Part shown: piece by piece, positions 1 to 4,260 of the stretch | Layout: each line of letters opens with the position of its first letter | Position numbering within the stretch: position 1 is the first letter of the stretch | Assembly (NCBI GenBank): GCA_020724205.1 | Contig: DYHK01000001.1 | Location: 1 to 13,188, forward strand | DNA: 13,188 nt | Direction of reading: 5' to 3' | From: Candidatus Aenigmatarchaeum sp. | GTDB taxonomy: Archaea; Nanobdellota; Nanobdellia; Pacearchaeales; GW2011-AR1 | Translations under genes and position numbers: made by a program | Notes under the pieces: generated by a model | The model's database searches: none | Seen by the model: the letters and a program-made list of their open reading frames with translations, nothing else | Told to the model about the DNA's origin: nothing

Positions 1-33
1 TCCGTGTCCTTTTCCTTTTCCGTGTTTCTTCAT
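1..33 (-). CDS. start of an unidentified gene cut by the window edge
   Basis: Only eleven codons are present, reading M-K-K-H-G-K-G-K-G-H-G, a Lys/Gly/His-rich start. The ATG lies 15 bases after the stop of the upstream broken gene and in the same orientation, so it would be the next gene of the leftward operon. No strong Shine-Dalgarno precedes it. The repetitive K-G-K-G-H-G could be a low-complexity tail or chance. No function can be assigned. Confidence 0.35.
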   Translation of the reverse strand, partial: MKKHGKGKGHG

Positions 34-48
34 GAAGCTTTTAATATT

Positions 49-359
49 TTATGTGGCAATTTTTTTCACTTTATCCAAAAAGTCATCAGGACAAATAACA
101 AAACAAGCACAATCAGTAATAATAACGTCATGGTATATTTTTGCTATTTCTCCACCCTCTAATATGTCTCCACTGCTTAAGCTCGCCATACTTCCAAAGC
201 TATTCCTTCATTTCCAATTTTTTAAAAAATATGCGTCGGTAAGTATTATTGTTTTTTCATCTTTTCCAAACCCTACCAGTATTCCTGTGTTTACTCCACT
301 TCCTATTCCTCTTGTTGCTACAACTTTCCGATATATTCTTCTGTTGTTTTTTCTTTCAT
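49..359 (-). pseudogene. broken small gene of unknown function (one frameshift, one in-frame stop)
   Basis: The gene has a strong start: a GGAGGA Shine-Dalgarno ending about 11 bases before the ATG, the same leader as the gene upstream. After 13 codons (M-K-E-K-T-T-E-E-Y-I-G-K-L) it meets TAG at 320-318. A protein-like frame resumes one base back from the G at 324 (V-V-A-T-R-G-I-G-S-G-V) and runs to the TAA at 51-49, interrupted once by TGA at 210-208. If repaired it would be about 103 aa, with a Gly-rich N-terminal part and a Cys-containing C-terminal part (D-C-A-C-F-V-I-C-P-D-D-F-L). I do not recognise the family. One missing base plus one nonsense change fits gene decay or consensus errors. 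No canonical slippery heptamer lies at the shift, so programmed frameshifting is unlikely. A 123-codon plus-strand ORF opposite (32-403) is treated as its antisense shadow. Confidence 0.55.
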
Positions 360-376
360 TTTGTTTTTATTCCTCC
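357..376 (-). repeat. 20-bp duplicated stop/Shine-Dalgarno/start leader, copy 1
   Basis: Exactly the same 20 bases occur at 556-575. On the minus strand the unit runs from GGAGGAATAA (the last Glu codons and stop of the gene upstream) to the next ATG. It serves both as the end of one ORF and as the ribosome binding site of the next. Confidence 0.8.
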
Positions 377-558
377 GTGTCTATTTTATTTTTTAGTATA
401 TAGTTTAGTTTAAAAATATATGGTATTTCTTCGTAATCCAAGGTTTCTATTAAATTTCTATATTCTTCATCGTCGTAGTCTGATGGATTAATGCTTTCTT
501 TGTATGCTTCTGTTATTTCTATTTCTCTTATGTTTATTTCTTCTTCTATGTTTTCCAT
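367..558 (-). CDS. 63-aa highly acidic protein, unknown function
   Basis: A small protein very rich in Glu and Asp (N-terminal M-E-N-I-E-E-E-I-N-I-R-E-I-E), with no Cys, signal peptide or membrane segment. Its size and charge resemble the small acidic proteins that viruses encode to mimic DNA or bind host factors, but this is only a compositional resemblance. The start is secure: GGAGGA lies about 11 bases upstream, embedded in the last codons of the Res/SprT gene. Its own last codons (GAG GAA TAA) supply the Shine-Dalgarno of the next gene. It is therefore a middle gene of a translationally coupled leftward operon. Confidence 0.7.
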   Translation of the reverse strand: MENIEEEINIREIEITEAYKESINPSDYDDEEYRNLIETLDYEEIPYIFKLNYILKNKIDTEE

Positions 559-575
559 TTTGTTTTTATTCCTCC
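556..575 (-). repeat. 20-bp duplicated stop/Shine-Dalgarno/start leader, copy 2
   Basis: Identical to 357-376. It contains the stop of the Res/SprT gene (568-566) and the ribosome binding site and ATG of the acidic 63-aa gene. Identity in a non-coding spacer between unrelated genes suggests duplication of a leader-plus-gene cassette or strong constraint on the spacing. Confidence 0.8.
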
Positions 576-1207
576 ATTACATTTTTTAGTGTGAATCTTT
601 CGTCATATTTTCCCTTTGTGTGAATTTTACAGCAGTGTGCACATGCATATGCTCGTTTTATTTTCTTATAAAAATAGTAAATTTTGTTGCAGTTTATACA
701 AATATATTTGTATTTTCCTCTTGGTACTTTTAACAAGGAGTCATTACAATATATTTGTGCATTACACCCTATTTCTTGGGCTTTTAATTTCCATTTATAA
801 CCATGATTATTATAAGGTGTTAAGGCATGTGCTATTTCGTGCAGTATAGTGTTTATTATTATGTGTTCTTTGTTCATTTCTGTGTATGTTTTACTTAAAT
901 ATATGGTTTTGGTTTTATAATTACATGTTCCTAGTGCTCTTTTTTTGTTGTTATATTTAAACTTGTATTCAGGGCAATATTTTCTTATTAGATTTTTTGC
1001 GTGTTGTTCTGCTTCTTTTAAGTTCATTTTTTCATCGTCTCGTCTATCTACAACTTTCCTTATGAATTCAGCAACCATTAATGTTTTCCCAGAACCAGTT
1101 GGAGATTTGAAAACAACAGTCTCTCTTGAATCTCTATTAAGGAGCTCATTAACTTGATCCTTTAACTTAGCAATTGCCCTTTCTTGATAATCTTTAATCT
1201 CAATCAT
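566..1207 (-). CDS. chimera: N-terminal stub of type III restriction subunit fused to SprT-like zinc metalloprotease
   Basis: Residues 1-53 match the start of a type III Res subunit: a Y-Q-E-R-A helix and a helicase Walker A motif S-P-T-G-S-G-K-T at 35-42. No other helicase motif and no nuclease domain follow. Residues 54-64 come from a 32-bp direct repeat. From Met61 on it is a SprT/Spartan-like metalloprotease: H-E-I-A-H at 123-127, a likely third zinc ligand at His135, then two Cys pairs at 170-173 and 189-192 forming a zinc ribbon. SprT-family proteins are known for cleaving DNA-protein crosslinks. The ORF start overlaps the end of mod by 8 bases, the usual mod-res arrangement. Met61 (1027-1025) is probably the ancestral SprT start, giving a 153-aa protein. 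It may still be used, since its upstream sequence was copied with the repeat. Whether the long fusion is made is unknown. Confidence 0.8.
   Translation of the reverse strand: MIEIKDYQERAIAKLKDQVNELLNRDSRETVVFKSPTGSGKTLMVAEFIRKVVDRRDDEKMNLKEAEQHAKNLIRKYCPEYKFKYNNKKRALGTCNYKTKTIYLSKTYTEMNKEHIIINTILHEIAHALTPYNNHGYKWKLKAQEIGCNAQIYCNDSLLKVPRGKYKYICINCNKIYYFYKKIKRAYACAHCCKIHTKGKYDERFTLKNVMEE
1016..1047. repeat. 32-bp perfect direct repeat, copy A (Res/SprT junction)
   Basis: Identical over 32 bases to 2946-2977 in the same orientation, with different bases on both sides. On the minus strand it holds the SprT start codon and its preceding codons (from ATAGACGAGACG to AACTTAAAA). It marks the point where res sequence stops and SprT sequence begins. 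Together with copy B it bounds a 1.9-kb mod-res' segment, so it is probably a target duplication or a recombination site. Confidence 0.9.
1048..1207 (-). pseudogene. res remnant: first 53 codons of a type III restriction subunit
   Basis: This stretch is the 5' end of a type III restriction subunit, identified by position right after mod (8-base overlap, the native operon layout) and by Walker A G-S-G-K-T. Full Res proteins are around 900-1000 aa and carry all helicase motifs plus a PD-(D/E)XK nuclease. None of that is in the window, so restriction by this locus is not possible. It remains open as the N-terminus of the SprT chimera. A short Res fragment interfering with host Res is conceivable but is only inference. 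Confidence 0.75.
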
Positions 1208-2924
1208 TTTTGAAAACCTTCCTATAAACCTTTAGAATCGTTTCTGGAATCGGACAAAGAGTTGCTTTATTCTTTAAAGCCTTGAATTCTTTTGTTGGAA
1301 CAGAATCATCATGGGAGAAAACATAAATGTGTATCTTGCCAGAAATCTTTTCTGCGTCTTTAACAAAGTCCCCGATATATTCATCATCAAAAATAATTCC
1401 GAGATAATAATCTTTATTCTTGAATATCTTCCACTTTTTACCATCCTTAACCTTATCATAAGTGTTCTCTTTAATGCAAAGCATTTCAGTACACTTATCG
1501 ACAAGCTTTCGCTTATTCTTATCAGTTTGTTCTGTTTCGACAAAATCAGTTTTAAGATATTTAAGATTGCCACCCAAACCCTTAACTTTCTCTTTGTTCA
1601 TAGAAGTATATCCGTTGATAACTTTCGAAATTCTCGGATAACATATATCTGTGCAAATCTTATGCCCGCTACCATTATTATCCTCATTATTAGTACACAA
1701 AATAAATGACCTATTGCCCTTATCCTCGGCATTCATCTCTAAAACCGCATGAGCTGTTGTTCCAGTACCTGCAAAGAAATCTAAAACGACACTATCTTTA
1801 TTTGTTGATAACTCAATGATTCTTTTAATAAGGGAGACTGGTTTCGGATTATTAAATACTTTTTCTCCAAATATATCTTCTAATTCCTGTGTTCCATTAG
1901 TCGTTGTTCCTACATCATCCCAGATTGATTTAGGTGTGGAACCTTTTTCTTTAGCTTCACTCAAAAATCTTTTCCTAGAAGGTTTGCCCTTCCCATTCTT
2001 TCCGAATACAATTTTTCCATCTTTGAGTAGCTTAAAATATTCATCTTCTAAAACTGCCCAATGACGCCCTTTAACAGGATAATATACTTCTCCTGTATTT
2101 GGATTTTTTATGGCATAAGATAAATTTTTTCGGACTCCTGCAGCTTCAAATGGATCTGCGACCCATGAGCCACGAGGATCATTATCAGGATTACTAAATT
2201 TGCCCTCATCAATTGGCAATTTGAATTTACCATTTTTTTTGACTTGTTCTCTTAATAATGATAAACTCTTTGTATAGACAAAGGTATGGTTATGATTCAA
2301 AGATACAATTGCGTCACTCGATACTGACTTTCTTGAATTCCAAATTATATCTATTACAAAATTTTCTTCACCAAAAATATCATCACACAATAACCTTAGT
2401 TGTGCAAATTCATTATCATCTATAGAAATAAAAATTGTTCCAGATTCACTTAAAAGATTCTTTGCAAGAGCTAAACGCTTAGACATAAAAGATATCCATT
2501 TACTATGTCTATACCCATCTTCTTTGTCTACAAATTGGTCGTTATACTTGAAATCTTTATTTCCTGTATTATATGGTGGATCGATGTAAATTGTGTCAAT
2601 TGCTCCTTTGTGAGTAAAATTTAGAACAGCCAAAGAATGATAATTATCTCCTTCAATTAGAATATTGACTGGTTGATCTTTATCTGTGATTATCTCTTTA
2701 TCTTTGACTTCTGCAAGAACAGGGAATTTGTCTTTACTTTCTGGACTAAACTCTTCTTTGGTTTTTTCGCCTTCCCAATTTATGAAATAATCAAAGACTT
2801 CCTTTGTTTTTTCTCGTTCCCAAACAAGGCCATAAGTTTTTTGTTTTTTTAGAGCAAGTATTTCTCTTATTAACTCCTCTTTTGACCATTCATCATAGTT
2901 CCTTTTTCCGTTGCCGTTAGCCAT
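1200..2924 (-). CDS. mod: type III (beta-class) adenine-specific DNA methyltransferase, Mod subunit
   Basis: A near full-length Mod of 574 aa that transfers methyl from S-adenosylmethionine to adenine N6 in a non-palindromic site. The catalytic motif D-P-P-Y-N-T-G is at about residues 115-121. The AdoMet motif D-F-F-A-G-T-G follows at about 382-388. The order DPPY before FxGxG, with a long target-recognition region between, is that of the beta class used by type III systems. I chose the ATG at 2924 (M-A-N-G-N-G) with AAGG-type sequence just upstream. The longer ORF from 2957 begins with eleven residues contributed by the 32-bp repeat carrying the SprT start. Codon usage is more even than in the flanking genes, consistent with acquisition. 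The partner res is reduced to a stub, so the enzyme is an orphan and most likely protects viral DNA from a host type III system or acts as an epigenetic mark. Confidence 0.93.
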   Translation of the reverse strand: MANGNGKRNYDEWSKEELIREILALKKQKTYGLVWEREKTKEVFDYFINWEGEKTKEEFSPESKDKFPVLAEVKDKEIITDKDQPVNILIEGDNYHSLAVLNFTHKGAIDTIYIDPPYNTGNKDFKYNDQFVDKEDGYRHSKWISFMSKRLALAKNLLSESGTIFISIDDNEFAQLRLLCDDIFGEENFVIDIIWNSRKSVSSDAIVSLNHNHTFVYTKSLSLLREQVKKNGKFKLPIDEGKFSNPDNDPRGSWVADPFEAAGVRKNLSYAIKNPNTGEVYYPVKGRHWAVLEDEYFKLLKDGKIVFGKNGKGKPSRKRFLSEAKEKGSTPKSIWDDVGTTTNGTQELEDIFGEKVFNNPKPVSLIKRIIELSTNKDSVVLDFFAGTGTTAHAVLEMNAEDKGNRSFILCTNNEDNNGSGHKICTDICYPRISKVINGYTSMNKEKVKGLGGNLKYLKTDFVETEQTDKNKRKLVDKCTEMLCIKENTYDKVKDGKKWKIFKNKDYYLGIIFDDEYIGDFVKDAEKISGKIHIYVFSHDDSVPTKEFKALKNKATLCPIPETILKVYRKVFKND

Positions 2925-2945
2925 TTTAAGCCTTACCTTTTTCTT

Positions 2946-2977
2946 TTTTAAGTTCATTTTTTCATCGTCTCGTCTAT
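2946..2977. repeat. 32-bp perfect direct repeat, copy B (upstream of mod)
   Basis: Second copy of the repeat at 1016-1047. Here the SprT start codon inside it (2957-2955) overlaps the stop of the 35-aa ORF by ATGA, which looks like the undisturbed junction. This start leads into mod in frame instead of SprT, creating a spurious N-terminal extension of mod. The sequence to its right is therefore the original upstream flank of the SprT gene. Confidence 0.9.
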
Positions 2978-3061
2978 TATATTAATCTCCTTCAAAGAAC
3001 TCCACAAACCCTTCTCCTTAATCTGCCTCACACTTCCTTCTCCCTTCAACTCAATCCTCAT
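2954..3061 (-). CDS. 35-aa basic small protein, unknown function
   Basis: The ORF encodes M-R-I-E-L-K-G-E-G-S-V-R-Q-I-K-E-K-G-L-W and ends I-I-D-E-T-M-K-K. It overlaps its neighbours by ATGA at both ends: its ATG with the stop of the 72-aa gene and its TGA with the SprT-derived start in the direct repeat. Such double overlaps argue for a real coupled gene. Its last eight codons lie within the repeat, so the intact original gene probably sat directly before SprT. No domain is recognised. The protein may be slightly altered if the insertion moved its end. Confidence 0.5.
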   Translation of the reverse strand: MRIELKGEGSVRQIKEKGLWSSLKEINIIDETMKK

Positions 3062-3276
3062 TTTTTCACCTCACTTAAATCTTTTAATAACCAATAACCA
3101 TCATTTAGACTATTATTAAAATATTCTTTCAATGCTTTTTTTAAAAAAGAATCAGTTATTTTTTTTGCTTTGCCCTCATCCCATACTGTATTTTCCTCTA
3201 TATCTATTAGATATAAAGTTTCACCAACATATATTTCTTTACCATCTAAAATTTCTTTTATTTCTTCGTTGTTCAT
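3058..3276 (-). CDS. 72-aa unknown protein, first gene of the leftward operon
   Basis: A charged, probably soluble protein (M-N-N-E-E-I-K-E-I-L-D-G-K-E-I-Y-V-G-E-T-L-Y-L). The first half has a beta-rich pattern and includes V-W-D-E-G; the second half has a Lys-rich helix. No family is recognised. The start is well supported by GGAGGTG about eight bases before the ATG. A TATA-like box lies about 60 bases upstream. The stop overlaps the next ORF by ATGA, so it is coupled to the rest of the operon. Confidence 0.7.
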   Translation of the reverse strand: MNNEEIKEILDGKEIYVGETLYLIDIEENTVWDEGKAKKITDSFLKKALKEYFNNSLNDGYWLLKDLSEVKK

Positions 3277-3328
3277 TTTGTTTCACCTCCATCAGATATT
3301 TTATTTATTATAATACTAAATAGTGAAT

Positions 3329-3348
3329 GGTATTTATATATTTTATTG
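3329..3348 (-). promoter_or_regulatory. TATA-box-like promoter of the leftward operon
   Basis: On the minus strand this reads CAATAAAATATATAAATACC. The TATATAAA core, with an A-rich stretch where an archaeal BRE would sit, is centred near 3337. Initiation about 25 bases downstream would fall near 3312, giving a leader of about 36 bases that includes the GGAGGTG of the first gene. In such AT-rich DNA chance matches are common. Confidence 0.4.
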
Positions 3349-3363
3349 AAAATAAATAACCAG

Positions 3364-3380
3364 TGTTTCACATGGAAACA
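3364..3380. other. parS-like imperfect palindrome
   Basis: TGTTTCACATGGAAACA has 6-bp arms (TGTTTC/GAAACA) around a 5-bp centre. The bacterial parS consensus has the same arms with a 4-bp centre, so this site is one base longer and may not bind a ParB. It could be an operator for another dimeric protein or a chance match. Confidence 0.3.
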
Positions 3381-3435
3381 TAGTTTATAAGTCATATAAA
3401 CAAATAATCTCCATGAGAAACAAAGCATATATACC

Positions 3436-3611
3436 ACACAATACAACCACAATAAAATCATAGACGACAAAACTCCACAAGAAACAAAAGAAAGTATATA
3501 CTACACAATACAGGCATCCTTGCACATGAAAAAATAAAGCCATAATATATATAATAATACACATAATATATATATAATATACACAATACAATATATATAA
3601 TACACAATACA
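3436..3611. repeat. four copies of a decamer (ACACAATACA), iteron-like
   Basis: Exact copies occur at 3436-3445, 3503-3512, 3581-3590 and 3602-3611. The first two lie inside a longer imperfect repeat in which an AGAAACAAA motif (3415 and 3479 regions) precedes TATATA and then the decamer. The last two are embedded in TATAAT runs 21 bases apart. This suits iterons or operators in an origin or promoter region. Confidence 0.55.
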
Positions 3612-3712
3612 ATACACATATATGTAATATAATATATGTTTATGTATCATAATATACTATTATACATATAAATACATACCAATACACAAAAAAGTATACA
3701 ACTTCACGAAAA

Positions 3713-3746
3713 CCCACAAAACCACCACCCAAACCCAGACACCCCC
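3713..3746 (-). other. G-run tract on the minus strand, possible G-quadruplex
   Basis: C runs on the plus strand at 3713-3715, 3728-3730, 3734-3736 and 3742-3746 give four G runs of three or more on the minus strand within 34 bases. One loop is long (12 bases). The tract sits at the point where strand composition flips. Confidence 0.4.
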
Positions 3747-3816
3747 ACGAGGACATCTGTGTTTTATTTGTGTGTGTGTGTTTTTTTTTGGTATCTGTGT
3801 GTTTTTTGACCGATAG

Positions 3817-3829
3817 TTTTTTATATTGG
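3817..3829 (+). promoter_or_regulatory. TATA-box-like promoter of the rightward operon
   Basis: A TTTATATT core (3820-3827) lies about 25 bases before the ATG at 3849. In archaea this spacing places initiation at or next to the start codon. This fits the absence of a Shine-Dalgarno before that ATG, and so a leaderless transcript. The surrounding T-rich sequence lowers certainty. Confidence 0.4.
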
Positions 3830-3848
3830 TTTGTTTTTCTTTGTTTTT

Positions 3849-4151
3849 ATGGGTGTTGTTCGTTTGAGTAGGAGTGGTTTGCAGGTTCAGTTTGTTAGTG
3901 ATGAGGGTGATGTTTTTGTGTGTTCTAGGTCTTTTTTGTTGCGTTGGTTGGTTGATAGGGGTGGTGTTGGTGTGGTGTTGTTGTCTCGTTTGCCTTTTCG
4001 TTTGAGTAGGGATAGGTTTCGTGTTAGTCCTGTTTGGGATAGGTATGGTGGTGGTGTGGTGCCTGATGAGAGTTTGGGTGGTGATGTTTTGAGTAGGGGT
4101 TTTAGGGTGGCTAGGGATGAGGTTGATGTTTTTAGGGATAGGGAGGTGTAG
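3849..4151 (+). CDS. 100-aa unknown protein, first gene of the packaging operon
   Basis: The ORF begins M-G-V-V-R-L-S-R-S-G-L-Q-V-Q-F-V-S-D-E-G and is rich in Arg, Val, Gly and Asp. It lies in extremely G/T-rich DNA with the same codon habit (GTT, GGT, AGG, TTG) as the terminase. Its position before TerL is where a small terminase subunit is often found, but I see no helix-turn-helix, so that role is only a possibility. A TTG 18 bases upstream is in frame, but ATG at 3849 fits the TATA-like box better. The stop sits inside the Shine-Dalgarno of the next small gene, supporting real translation. Confidence 0.55.
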   Translation: MGVVRLSRSGLQVQFVSDEGDVFVCSRSFLLRWLVDRGGVGVVLLSRLPFRLSRDRFRVSPVWDRYGGGVVPDESLGGDVLSRGFRVARDEVDVFRDREV

Positions 4152-4154
4152 TTC

Positions 4155-4256
4155 GTGGTGGTTAGGGTTTGTGTTAGGTGTGGTGGTGTGTTGAGGGTGC
4201 GTGGTGAGCCTTTTGTGGGTGGTGTGGTGTATTGTAGGTGTGGGGGTGTGTTTTAG
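4155..4256 (+). CDS. 33-aa Cys-pair mini-protein, zinc-ribbon-like
   Basis: The frame starts at GTG 4155, seven bases after GGGAGGTG (4140-4147), a very good Shine-Dalgarno that overlaps the stop of the gene before. The product has four cysteines in two pairs: C-V-R-C at 6-9 and C-R-C at 27-29, each followed by Gly-Gly. This resembles a minimal zinc ribbon, though the second pair is CxC rather than CxxC. It ends five bases before the TerL start. Its likely role would be metal-dependent protein or nucleic acid binding near packaging. It could also be a chance frame in Gly/Val-biased DNA. Confidence 0.55.
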   Translation: MVVRVCVRCGGVLRVRGEPFVGGVVYCRCGGVF

Positions 4257-4260
4257 TTTG

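Larger units (their letters stand above)
3277..3848. other. 571-bp divergent AT-rich intergenic region, candidate control region or origin
   Basis: This is the only long gap without a convincing gene. It lies between the divergent operons. It contains promoter-like boxes for each side, four copies of ACACAATACA (3436-3611), long TATAAT-type alternating runs (3541-3660), a parS-like inverted repeat (3364-3380), a C-run tract (3713-3746), a TG repeat (3771-3781) and a run of T (3781-3789). The plus strand is A/C-rich up to about 3750 and G/T-rich afterwards. Two minus-strand ORFs here (3273-3470, 3385-3612) are Cys/Tyr/Ile-rich, overlap each other and look like compositional noise. Confidence 0.6.

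Noticed and set aside
208..210. TGA read as tryptophan (alternative genetic code)
   Set aside because: TGA ends many clear genes here with proper ATGA overlaps, and no other in-frame TGA appears in large conserved genes.
32..403. Plus-strand ORF of 123 codons
   Set aside because: It is opposite the broken minus-strand gene, has no ribosome binding site, and its Ser/Phe/Leu/Pro-rich content is that of an antisense shadow.
1311..2064. Plus-strand ORFs inside mod
   Set aside because: These are shadows of mod, which has unmistakable methyltransferase motifs.
3436..3611. CRISPR array
   Set aside because: The repeated unit is only 10 bp with irregular spacing (67, 78 and 21 bases) and lies in AT-rich simple sequence.
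3273..3612. Two overlapping minus-strand ORFs in the divergent region
   Set aside because: They overlap each other, are Cys/Tyr/Ile/Val-rich in a way expected from TGTATTGTG-like repeats, and have no good start signals.
4201..4260. Upstream GTG start for terL
   Set aside because: The added residues are a Val/Cys/Trp/Gly string with no Shine-Dalgarno match and overlap the Cys mini-protein; starts at 4258/4261 are better placed.
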